Part shown: positions 1 through 6,223 of the stretch, piece after piece | How positions within the stretch are numbered: position 1 is the first letter of the stretch | Layout: the number at the start of each line of letters is the position of its first letter | Made by a program: the position numbers and the translations under genes | The notes under the pieces: generated by a model | Told to the model about the DNA's origin: nothing | The model's database searches: none | The model's input: only the letters and a program-made list of their open reading frames with translations | Assembly (NCBI GenBank): GCA_003500135.1 | Contig: DNTA01000320.1 | Span: 1-6,540 of the forward strand | DNA: 6,540 bases | From: Cytophagales bacterium | Lineage (GTDB): Bacteria > Bacteroidota > Bacteroidia > Cytophagales > Cyclobacteriaceae | Direction: 5' to 3'

Positions 1-1
1 A

Positions 2-175
2 TATAGTCCAGAACTTAATCCTATTGAAAGAGCATGGTGGTATATGAGGAAGAAAATCACTCACAACCGATATGTGAAAACACTAAAAGAAAGAAAAGTT
101 GTTTTCTGGAAAATGTTCTCTCATTTTCAGCAACCAAATGATGAATTATTGAGAGTTTGTGAAATTAATTATTAG
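2..175 (+). mobile_element. IS630-family transposase, C-terminal fragment (cut by window edge)
   Basis: An open frame enters from the left edge and encodes 57 residues before a TAG stop. It begins YSPELNPIERAWWYMRKK, the hallmark of the last part of the DDE catalytic domain in IS630/Tc1-mariner transposases; by family knowledge the Glu of NPIE is the third catalytic acid. The rest is a basic, aromatic-rich tail, as usual at the C-terminus of these enzymes. The N-terminal helix-turn-helix and the first two catalytic Asp residues would lie outside the window, so I cannot say whether the element is intact. The right terminal inverted repeat and the TA target site should lie between 176 and about 240, but they cannot be defined without the left end. 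The fragment is more AT-rich than the genes to its right, which suits a mobile element. Confidence 0.85.
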
Positions 176-243
176 ACTTTATATAAAAAGTGTGTGACAG
201 AAATGATTCATACTGAATAGGTTTTGGATCAGTTTTAGAAAAC

Positions 244-276
244 AAAAAAACCCGGCAGGAGCGGGTTTTGCTTTTT
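244..276. terminator. Bidirectional intrinsic terminator between the IS end and tRNA-Leu
   Basis: An 8-bp stem, AAAACCCG (247-254) with CGGGTTTT (262-269), encloses a 7-base loop GCAGGAG. On the plus strand it is followed by TTTTGCTTTTT, and on the minus strand by a T-rich run from the complement of 243-250. It sits 26 bases past the 3' end of the minus-strand tRNA-Leu and would end that transcript. It would also stop read-through from the transposase on the other side. Confidence 0.85.
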
Positions 277-294
277 GATGATCTGAACTTTAAG

Positions 295-380
295 TGCGCA
301 CGAGAGGAGTCGAACCTCCACGCCCAAAAACGGGCACCAGGCCCTCAACCTGGCGCGTCTACCAATTCCGCCACGTGCGC
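295..380 (-). tRNA. tRNA-Leu, anticodon GAG
   Basis: Read on the minus strand this is an 86-base class II tRNA. The acceptor stem is GCGCACG (380-374) paired with CGTGCGC (302-296), with A at 295 as discriminator base. The anticodon arm is CCAGG-TTGAGGG-CCTGG, with the anticodon GAG at 346-344, which reads CUC and CUU leucine codons. The D-arm contains AATTGGTAGA. A long variable arm, GCCC-GTTTTT-GGGC (335-322), is typical of tRNA-Leu, and the T-arm carries GGTTCGACTCC. No CCA is encoded; the bases after the discriminator read CTT, so CCA must be added after transcription. A promoter lies upstream at 437-407 and a hairpin terminator downstream, so it is probably a single-gene unit. Confidence 0.97.
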
Positions 381-406
381 ATGAATCGGCCACTCAAAAG
401 GGAGCG

Positions 407-437
407 CAAATATAATAGGATTTGGCGAAGCCGCCAA
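407..437 (-). promoter_or_regulatory. Bacteroidota-type promoter of tRNA-Leu
   Basis: On the minus strand a -33 TTG (437-435) is followed after 20 bases by TATATTTG (414-407), a full match to the Bacteroidota -7 consensus TAnnTTTG. Transcription would start near position 400, giving a leader of about 20 bases before the mature tRNA end at 380. The -33 element lies inside a perfect inverted repeat (422-437). Confidence 0.7.
422..437 (-). terminator. Possible weak terminator hairpin after the egt/barrel operon
   Basis: TTGGCG (422-427) and CGCCAA (432-437) form a perfect 6-bp GC-rich stem around a 4-base loop. It lies 17 bases past the stop codon of the minus-strand barrel gene, the right place for a terminator. 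The bases after it on the minus strand (ATCCTATTATATTTG) are AT-rich but not a true T-run, so termination may be leaky. The hairpin also covers the -33 element of the tRNA promoter. Confidence 0.35.
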
Positions 438-453
438 TCGAATTTTGAATATT

Positions 454-1083
454 TTATCGATTTATCCTTAGTATCAATCCACCGCTTAGATCACCCTGTA
501 ATATAGGAACGGAAGTGCTTACACCAAGGCCCGTACTTGGCCCTCCAGGGCCTATACCCACATATCCTCCAACGCCATTAAAATACATAGGCATCAGTAA
601 CCTCCCTTGCAATCGAATACCTACCACATCATTAAAAAACAACTTTACACCTCCTCCAAGGGCAATAGAAAACCTGGACGAACTGTTTATTTCGTTATCA
701 GGATTAAAATGTGTCCACCCCAAAGAAAATAATCCAAAAGGCTGTACCGGGCCATCTTTGAACATTCTTAGCCCGGCAAATTGAAAATAACCTATAGATA
801 AATCAAACTGATCAGCAGGGAAATCAGATTCATAAACCGCAAACGGTCTCCATTCCGCTGTGGTAGACATCCTTGAATAACTAAACTCAAATGTGGTCAT
901 CGGAATTGGACTATAACTTATAATACCGCCATAATTCATGTTATCCTGAACCTTGAGATCTCCCTGGATAAAATTTACTTTGCCGCCAAACTGATAACCT
1001 ACCATTGGGGTTATTTCTATGGTTTGGCCAAAGCTAAAGGCAGCAATTAACAAAACGAGTAGTGTGCTGGTAGTTTTTTTCAT
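454..1083 (-). CDS. Small outer-membrane beta-barrel protein, unknown function
   Basis: This 209-residue protein has a Sec signal peptide: basic MKK, then a hydrophobic stretch at about residues 7-17, with probable cleavage near FSFG|Q at 19-20. The mature part alternates short aromatic and glycine-rich strands with polar turns (GYQFGG, FEFSYS, FSLGWTHF, FSIALGGGVKLFF), as expected of an 8- to 10-strand outer-membrane barrel. A glycine-rich segment at 171-188 (VGGYVGIGPGG onward) precedes the last strand, GGLILRI. The protein ends in Arg rather than the usual terminal aromatic, which is slightly odd. The ATG start at 1083 is supported by AAGGGG on the minus strand 4 bases upstream and by the signal peptide directly after it. 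It begins 23 bases after egtD ends, so it is probably the last gene of the egtB-egtD operon. It has no recognised link to ergothioneine. The barrel assignment rests on sequence pattern only. Confidence 0.75.
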   Translation of the reverse strand: MKKTTSTLLVLLIAAFSFGQTIEITPMVGYQFGGKVNFIQGDLKVQDNMNYGGIISYSPIPMTTFEFSYSRMSTTAEWRPFAVYESDFPADQFDLSIGYFQFAGLRMFKDGPVQPFGLFSLGWTHFNPDNEINSSSRFSIALGGGVKLFFNDVVGIRLQGRLLMPMYFNGVGGYVGIGPGGPSTGLGVSTSVPILQGDLSGGLILRINR

Positions 1084-1106
1084 ATCCCCTTAAGTTTGAC
1101 CTTAAA

Positions 1107-2051
1107 TTAGACATTTATTTCACAAAGTACATCAGAAAAATAACCTCTTTCATCCTGAAAACTTTGTTTTATTTTTAGGCCTGCCGCACTTAAAAGCGCC
1201 TTAATACCGGTAAAATCATACTTTTGGGAAATTTCGACATGAATCGGTTCTGATTTATCAAAATGAATGGCCACACCTAATGCCTCAATGCGAACTTCCT
1301 GCTTTTCCGAACTGATCAGAAAGCTCTCGCAATTTCCTTCAACCGGGTGGTAGTGCTGGAAATGCCTAAACCTGTTTAAATCAAACTGTCCTCCCAATTC
1401 CCTGTTTATTCTCGCCAATACATTTTTGCTAAATGCCTCCGAATGACCATGAGGATCACTATATGCCTGTAGTATCACATCAGGGTCTTTTTTTAGGTCG
1501 AATCCGATCAGTAGTTGATCCTCATCGTTCATTCTGTTCCTTATATCATTTAAGAAATTCAATGCTTCCTTTTTAGGGAAATTGCCAATGTTACTTCCCA
1601 ATAGCAGAATTACTTTGTTCTCTTTATCTTCCTGTAGGGACTCCAATGCCGAAAAATACTCACCATGCAACACTTCAACATTCATTTGTGGCCAGCGATC
1701 GAGTATATCCGCTTCCAGTTTGGTTAGAATATTGTGGCTGATGTCTATGGGTACATAAGAAAAACGGACATTCTTCTTCAGAAAATGCTGGAGCAATATT
1801 TTGGTTTTCAACCCGTCACCGGCGCCAAGTTCTACCAGCTCAAATGAGTCTCCATTCCCTGAAAAATGATGCATCAGTTCATCCTTGTAGGTTTCAAGGA
1901 TTTCAAATTCGCAGTTGGTCAGGTAATATTCCGGCATTTTCATGATTCGCTGGAATATTTTGTCGCCCTCAGCGTCATAGATATATTTTGAGGATAAGTA
2001 CTTTGGCTTTGCGGTCAGCCCTTCCAGTACATCCTTTCCAAATTCCTCCAT
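1107..2051 (-). CDS. egtD: EgtD, L-histidine N(alpha)-methyltransferase (ergothioneine synthesis)
   Basis: EgtD transfers three methyl groups from S-adenosylmethionine to the alpha-amino group of histidine, giving hercynine, the first committed step of ergothioneine synthesis in the cytosol. The 314-residue length is close to the roughly 320 of mycobacterial EgtD. Visible motifs, in order: EYYLTNCE at 41-48; the SAM-binding loop ELVELGAGDGLKTK at 71-84; PIDIS at 101-105; LGSNIGNF at 151-158; AYSDPHG at 196-202; VEISQKY at 272-278. From memory of the mycobacterial enzyme, N157, Y197, E273 and S275 fall at a constant 9-residue offset from its histidine-binding N166, Y206, E282 and S284, so the substrate pocket looks intact. 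The start codon abuts the egtB stop (TAAATG), implying translational coupling. No Shine-Dalgarno precedes it, but GGAGG lies within codons 1-2. Confidence 0.95.
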   Translation of the reverse strand: MEEFGKDVLEGLTAKPKYLSSKYIYDAEGDKIFQRIMKMPEYYLTNCEFEILETYKDELMHHFSGNGDSFELVELGAGDGLKTKILLQHFLKKNVRFSYVPIDISHNILTKLEADILDRWPQMNVEVLHGEYFSALESLQEDKENKVILLLGSNIGNFPKKEALNFLNDIRNRMNDEDQLLIGFDLKKDPDVILQAYSDPHGHSEAFSKNVLARINRELGGQFDLNRFRHFQHYHPVEGNCESFLISSEKQEVRIEALGVAIHFDKSEPIHVEISQKYDFTGIKALLSAAGLKIKQSFQDERGYFSDVLCEINV

Positions 2052-3311
2052 TTATTCAATGTCTTTTGCTAAACGTATACCGGTAAACTGCCATCTCAGG
2101 TAAGGGTGGAAAAAGTTTCGATAACTGATCCGGATATGGTTTTGTGGTGTGGCACAAGAACCTCCCCTAAGCACCATTTGGTTCATCATAAACTTACCAT
2201 TATATTCACCAATGGCCCCCGGCGCCTTTTTATACCTGGGGTAAGGCAAATAGGCGCTGTTTGTCCATTCCCATGTATTGCCGAGCATATCATGAAGCTG
2301 ACTGGTCTGATAAGGGTGTAAAATGCCGCGATCAACAAAGTTATCCTGATTGGTTGCCGATTTATGCAACTTCCTGCAGGACGTTTCCCATTCAAACTCT
2401 GTAGGCAAGCGCAAACCGGCCCAGTGGGCATAAGCATCAGCTTCGTACAGACTTACATGCGTCATGGGGGCATTTTCATCGACAGGTTTGAGCCCCGCAA
2501 GTGTATACTCGTGCCAGGCGCCATCGATATTGTGCCAGTAAAGCGGAAACGTAACCTCGTTTTCATTGATCCAGTCCCATGCATCGGAAAGCCACAAATG
2601 GTGCTGGCTGTAACCTCCGTCGCGCATAAAATCAAGATATTCCCCTTTGGTGATCAGCCGGTTGGCTAAACCGAATTTATGCAGGAAAACCTGGTGTGCA
2701 GCAAGTTCATTATCATAGCAAAAACCTTCACCTTCAAAGCCAATTGGATAAACACCTTCGTCGGAAATATCGAATCTTAGTTCACCCGGATCGTCAGCTT
2801 TGGGTATTCTTATACTGTCGTCGTAGGCAGGAAACAGCGGGTAACTACCTAAAATATACTTAATGTCGGTCATTAGAAGTTCCTGATGTTGCTGCTCATG
2901 GTTGATGCCAATCAAAAGAAGCCCCTCCACTTCTTTACTGCAACCATTTTCAAGAAACTCCATCATATGCTCATCAACATATTTGCGGAACTGATAAATC
3001 TCTTCCACACCCGGGCGGGTAAGGTTGCCTCTCATGGGTCGTTGCCACCTTTCTCCCATACTGATATAATAGCTGTTGAATAAAAAAGCATATTCCGGAT
3101 GAAAAGGCTTATAGCCCTTCATGTATTTATGGAGTATGAACTCTTCAAAAAACCAGGTAGTATGGGCAAGGTGCCACTTGGGCGGGCTTACATCTACTAT
3201 GGGTTGCGCTACATAGTCCTCGGTACGCAGGGGAGCACAAATCTTCTCGGTTTGATTACGTGTGTCGGCAAAATGCTCAGCTAACAAACTAGCGTTGGTA
3301 GTTACAATCAT
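2052..3311 (-). CDS. egtB: EgtB, iron-dependent hercynine sulfoxide synthase (ergothioneine synthesis)
   Basis: EgtB uses a mononuclear non-heme iron and O2 to form a C-S bond between hercynine and a thiol (gamma-glutamylcysteine or cysteine), and oxidises the sulfur to a sulfoxide. The 419 residues show the standard two domains. An N-terminal DinB-like helical domain (about 10-160) carries the iron ligands: H50 in WHLAHTTWFFEEF, and H138 and H142 in HEQQHQE (HX3HXE). A C-terminal formylglycine-generating-enzyme-like domain (about 185-417) has RLPTEFEWE (301-309), GNTWEWTNS (344-352), LRGGSCATP (381-389) and RNFFHPYLRWQFTGIRLA (398-415). FNSYY (78-82) and RPMRGNLTRP (91-100) match the substrate-binding region of the family. 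The ATG at 3311 has only a weak upstream AAGG and is the first start before the conserved region. egtD begins immediately after the stop. No neighbouring egtA or egtC suggests the cysteine-using subtype, which is an inference. Confidence 0.95.
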   Translation of the reverse strand: MIVTTNASLLAEHFADTRNQTEKICAPLRTEDYVAQPIVDVSPPKWHLAHTTWFFEEFILHKYMKGYKPFHPEYAFLFNSYYISMGERWQRPMRGNLTRPGVEEIYQFRKYVDEHMMEFLENGCSKEVEGLLLIGINHEQQHQELLMTDIKYILGSYPLFPAYDDSIRIPKADDPGELRFDISDEGVYPIGFEGEGFCYDNELAAHQVFLHKFGLANRLITKGEYLDFMRDGGYSQHHLWLSDAWDWINENEVTFPLYWHNIDGAWHEYTLAGLKPVDENAPMTHVSLYEADAYAHWAGLRLPTEFEWETSCRKLHKSATNQDNFVDRGILHPYQTSQLHDMLGNTWEWTNSAYLPYPRYKKAPGAIGEYNGKFMMNQMVLRGGSCATPQNHIRISYRNFFHPYLRWQFTGIRLAKDIE

Positions 3312-3330
3312 TAAGCGCCTTGGTTATTGG

Positions 3331-3360
3331 TTTGTCCAAGCAATTTGTGAAATATATTTG
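3331..3360 (+). promoter_or_regulatory. Bacteroidota-type promoter toward the LamG-OmpA gene
   Basis: TTTG (3331-3334), an 18-base spacer and TATATTTG (3353-3360) match the Bacteroidota -33/-7 consensus closely on the plus strand. Transcription would begin near 3367, leaving an untranslated leader of about 180 bases before the ATG at 3550. It begins only 20 bases upstream of the egtB start codon, so it shares space with whatever drives egtB. The match is seen in sequence; use in the cell is inferred. Confidence 0.6.
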
Positions 3361-3365
3361 GAAAT

Positions 3366-3395
3366 CAATAGATAAACTGTCGTATAAATAACCAA
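3366..3395 (-). promoter_or_regulatory. Tentative promoter for the egtB-egtD operon
   Basis: On the minus strand TTG (3395-3393) is followed after 18 bases by TATCTATTG (3374-3366), an imperfect version of TAnnTTTG. A start near 3360 would give a leader of about 50 bases before the egtB ATG. No better -7 match lies upstream of egtB within the 238-base intergenic region. The rest of that region (about 3396-3549) is AT-rich, and I see no RNA gene, terminator or convincing small ORF in it. Confidence 0.3.
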
Positions 3396-3549
3396 CTGGC
3401 CGCAAAAGTGAATTGTTTGTCCTCCCTAATGCTTATTTCGTCCTTTTTTCTTACATAACGGCTACTTATTATGAAAAAATGGTCAAATTTGTGCTTTTAA
3501 TCTGATTTCAACCAGCATTTTATAAAGGATTAGCAGAATCAATTTAGCC

Positions 3550-4890
3550 ATGCGTATTACTTTTTTAGCCGTCCTTATGAGTTTAGGGGTATTCTCCGGC
3601 TCAACTATTTTGGCACAGGACCTGAACAAGGGGCTTATTCTCCACTATCCATTTAATAAAAACGCCAATGACATTGTTCACGATAATATGGGCGAGGTAC
3701 ACGGAACCAGAATAGAAGAAGGTAGATGCGGTGATAAAGCCTATTATTTCGATGGCAACTCATCTTATATCGAGTGTGGTAACCCCGACGTATTAAACCA
3801 GGACTATTCGGGAATGACGCTGGCGGCCTGGATTAAGCCCGAAGAGTATTCAGCAAAAATATTGGGCACGATCATGGCAAAATGGGCCTTCGACCCTGAA
3901 AAAGATCATTTCGGCATGTGGATAAATAGCAGCTACCGCATCATTACCGCCTTCAGCTCAGCATTTGAAATGGAAAATGGCGCCTTTAGCAATACGCACC
4001 TCATGCCCAATAGCTGGTACCACGTGGTAGCGACCTGGAACCGCAACCGCGAAGTAAAAATCTATATCGATGGGGTATTGGACAATGTAGGTCAGCAAAC
4101 CGGGCGAGGCCTCAATATTCAATCTGATGCCTCATTAAAGATTGGCCGTCAGGTGATAAAGCGTAGCAGGCCGTTTAAAGGACATATTGATGATGTTCGG
4201 ATATATGGCCGCACACTAAGCGAAAGCGATGTGAAAGCCCTTTATGATATGGGAAAAGAAATTTGCGAACGGATTTTTGTTAATGGTTCTGTCCTGGATA
4301 AAAATACAAATGACCCTGTACCCAGTGAAGTGGTATTTGAAGATATGGAAACCGGCAAAGTGATCAGAAGAGTACCTGCCAAAGGAGATTATGCTTATTA
4401 CGAAGCTATTTTACCTATGGACCGGAAAGTGGCATTTTATGCAGTAGCCGAAAACTACCTTTCGGAAAACCAGAATATTAATACCGGCGACTATGAAATG
4501 GAACAAACCATATCGCAAGACCTGTACCTGGTACCATTTGAAGTAGGTGAATCACTACGCCTCAACAACATCTTTTTTGATTTTGCCAAAGCTAGTCTGC
4601 GGCCCGAATCCCATGCCGAACTCAACAGGATCTTACCTTACTTCCAGCAGTTCCCTAACTTGCAAATAGAACTAGCAGGACATACTGATGCCATTGGTTC
4701 TGACGAGGCCAATCAGAGACTTTCAGAAGACCGCGCCAACTCGGTGAGAAGTTACCTGCTGTCACAAGGTGTGCCCGCCGAACAAATTGTAGCCCGTGGA
4801 TATGGTGAAAAGCAACCCTTGGCGACAAATGATACCGATGAAGGCCGCCAAAAGAACCGGCGTGTTGAATTTGTTATCTTATCAAAATAG
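3550..4890 (+). CDS. Secreted LamG-OmpA protein (surface binding module tethered to peptidoglycan)
   Basis: This 446-residue protein has a Sec signal peptide (MRITFLAVLMSLGVFSG onward, probable cleavage near LAQ|D at 23). Residues about 25-235 form a LamG/concanavalin-A-like jelly roll: LILHYPFNKNANDI at the start, YFDGNSSYIECG, LAAWIKPE, WYHVVATWN, VKIYIDGVLDN and the closing GHIDDVRIYGRTLSESDV. Residues about 240-330 look like a small beta-sandwich (FVNGSVLDKNTNDPVPSEV), resembling a carboxypeptidase-regulatory-like domain. Residues about 336-446 are an OmpA C-terminal domain: NNIFFDFAKASLRPES, LAGHTDAIGS, NQRLSEDRANSV, GYGEKQPLATN, KNRRVEFV. D380 and R395 match the residues that hold diaminopimelate in OmpA homologues. 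The protein should sit in the periplasm or at the outer membrane, with the LamG domain binding a carbohydrate or protein ligand that is not identifiable from sequence. No strong Shine-Dalgarno is visible; the signal peptide supports this start. Confidence 0.9.
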   Translation: MRITFLAVLMSLGVFSGSTILAQDLNKGLILHYPFNKNANDIVHDNMGEVHGTRIEEGRCGDKAYYFDGNSSYIECGNPDVLNQDYSGMTLAAWIKPEEYSAKILGTIMAKWAFDPEKDHFGMWINSSYRIITAFSSAFEMENGAFSNTHLMPNSWYHVVATWNRNREVKIYIDGVLDNVGQQTGRGLNIQSDASLKIGRQVIKRSRPFKGHIDDVRIYGRTLSESDVKALYDMGKEICERIFVNGSVLDKNTNDPVPSEVVFEDMETGKVIRRVPAKGDYAYYEAILPMDRKVAFYAVAENYLSENQNINTGDYEMEQTISQDLYLVPFEVGESLRLNNIFFDFAKASLRPESHAELNRILPYFQQFPNLQIELAGHTDAIGSDEANQRLSEDRANSVRSYLLSQGVPAEQIVARGYGEKQPLATNDTDEGRQKNRRVEFVILSK

Positions 4891-4977
4891 AGGAAAAACC
4901 CTCAATAAACCACATTTACGCCTCTTATATAAAAAAGGAATATTTCTTTCGAATATTTGAACTCATCAGGCAAAATA

Positions 4978-5022
4978 TACGTTGATCACGTAAGGTGGCC
5001 TGCGCCTAGTTTGATTACAAAC
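4978..5022. promoter_or_regulatory. Two short inverted repeats upstream of the GNAT-like gene
   Basis: TACGT (4978-4982) and ACGTA (4988-4992) flank TGATC. Further down, GTTTG (5009-5013) and CAAAC (5018-5022) flank ATTA and end 16 bases before the ATG at 5039. Either could be a regulator site or a leader hairpin. TAGTTTG at 5007-5013 resembles a -7 element lacking one base, so a promoter here is possible but weak. The rest of the 148-base gap shows an 8-base direct repeat, GAATATTT, at 4938 and 4951. Confidence 0.2.
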
Positions 5023-5038
5023 CAGAAAATCCCATTAT

Positions 5039-6223
5039 ATGCAAATAACAGTTGTTGATGATCGCGATACCATAAATTCATTTCACGAAGTAAACAAGTT
5101 AGTTTACGCCAATGATCCGAACTTTGTGATGCCCTTACGGCAGGAAATCGAAGACATCTTCAACCCCAAAGCCAATCCTTTTTTCGAACATGGCAAAGCA
5201 ATACGATGGATACTCAAAAATGAAAACGAGGTGATCGGACGGGTTGCTGCTTTTATTAATTTCGAAAAAGCCGGTGGATTCGACGTTCCCACAGGTGGTA
5301 TGGGGTTTTTCGAATGTATTGACGATATGGAAGCGGCATTTCTGCTGTTTGACACCTGCGAAAAATGGCTTTCAGAACAAGGCATGGAAGCTATGGAAGG
5401 ACCAATCAACTTTGGTGAAAACAACAACTACTGGGGATTATTGGTGGAAGGCTTCATTCCACCGTCGATGGGCATGAACTATAACCCTCCCTACTACACC
5501 CGTTTTTTCCAGGCATATGGTTTTGAGGAGGAATACAGCCAGTACACCAACCATTTTGATATTAACAAGCCACTCCCTGAGCGCTTTAGAAAAATTGTGA
5601 CCCGGGTTTTCGATAACCCCTCCAACCGGTTTGAGCACTTTAAACCCGCCGAAATAGACCGGTTTATTGATGACTTTGTGGAGATTTACAATAAAGCATG
5701 GGTACACCACGAGAATTTTAAAGCCATACAACCCGAATACGTTCGGCTTAGCTTCGAACAAATGAAACCGATCATGGTCCCCGAAATGATTTGGTTTGCT
5801 TATGTCGATGGCAAGCCCGCCGGTTTCATGGTTAGCGTTCCAGATGCCAACCAGATCATCAGGCACCTCGATGGCAAACTAAACTGGTGGTCGAAGCTTA
5901 AGTTTTTATGGTATAAATGGAATCATGCGATAGACCGTGTGCGCGTGATCATTATGGGTGTATGCCCTGAATATCAAAAAAAAGGTATTGAGTCGGGCCT
6001 GATTGTCAAAGCTTTTGATAAAGTAAAAGAAATGGGCGGTTACCGGGAAGCAGAACTATCGTGGGTGGGCAGCTTCAATCCTGCCATGATGTCGATACAC
6101 AAAGCTTCAGGCGCTACACTTGGCAAAAAGCACGTGACCATGAAAAAGTATTTCGGCGACATACAACTAAAACGAAACACAGAAACTGCCGAACCATCAG
6201 AAAGCGAACTGGTGCTGGATTAA
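5039..6223 (+). CDS. GNAT-like acyltransferase-fold protein, substrate unknown
   Basis: This 394-residue soluble protein has no signal peptide or membrane segment. The C-terminal half resembles a GNAT acyl-CoA-dependent transferase: WFAYVDGKPAGFMVSVPD (252-269) is the core strand pair, and MGVCPEYQKKGIESGLI (306-322) fits motif A, with QKKGIE in the place of the acetyl-CoA pyrophosphate loop (Q/R-x-x-G-x-G/A). ELSWVGSFNPAMMSIHKASGA (339-359) fits the closing motif around the second substrate. The N-terminal half also has a GNAT-like strand, VIGRVAAFIN (65-74), and conserved-looking GPINFGENNN (121-130) and MNYNPPYY (146-153), so it may be a degenerate second GNAT unit. Long proteins of this plan occur in Bacteroidota and other bacteria, usually as uncharacterised N-acetyltransferase-like proteins; I do not know a substrate. 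The final Gly of motif A is replaced (GIES), so activity is not certain. The start at 5039 has no clear Shine-Dalgarno. Confidence 0.75.
   Translation: MQITVVDDRDTINSFHEVNKLVYANDPNFVMPLRQEIEDIFNPKANPFFEHGKAIRWILKNENEVIGRVAAFINFEKAGGFDVPTGGMGFFECIDDMEAAFLLFDTCEKWLSEQGMEAMEGPINFGENNNYWGLLVEGFIPPSMGMNYNPPYYTRFFQAYGFEEEYSQYTNHFDINKPLPERFRKIVTRVFDNPSNRFEHFKPAEIDRFIDDFVEIYNKAWVHHENFKAIQPEYVRLSFEQMKPIMVPEMIWFAYVDGKPAGFMVSVPDANQIIRHLDGKLNWWSKLKFLWYKWNHAIDRVRVIIMGVCPEYQKKGIESGLIVKAFDKVKEMGGYREAELSWVGSFNPAMMSIHKASGATLGKKHVTMKKYFGDIQLKRNTETAEPSESELVLD

Noticed and set aside
219..236. Short GTTTT-N6-GTTTT repeat between the transposase and the terminator
   Set aside because: Too short and simple to call an IS end or attachment site without the other end of the element.
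294..506. 70-codon open frame on the plus strand
   Set aside because: It runs through the tRNA-Leu gene and its promoter and into the 3' end of the barrel gene; its product is a by-product of tRNA sequence.
2364..2669. 101-codon open frame on the plus strand
   Set aside because: It is antisense to egtB, whose conserved motifs run through the same bases; no start signal or domain.
3470..3499. Nine-codon ORF (MKKWSNLCF) in the leader before the LamG-OmpA gene
   Set aside because: It has no ribosome binding site and no run of codons suggesting a leader peptide; expected by chance in AT-rich sequence.
4890..4902. GAGG/CCTC hairpin just after the LamG-OmpA gene
   Set aside because: The stem is only 4 bp with no T-run after it; too weak to call a terminator.
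5104..5427. 107-codon open frame on the minus strand
   Set aside because: It is antisense to the GNAT-like gene, low-complexity and serine/proline/lysine-rich, with no domain.
5438..5866. 142-codon open frame on the minus strand
   Set aside because: It lies wholly inside the GNAT-like gene on the opposite strand, has no recognisable domain, and its predicted protein has no family pattern.
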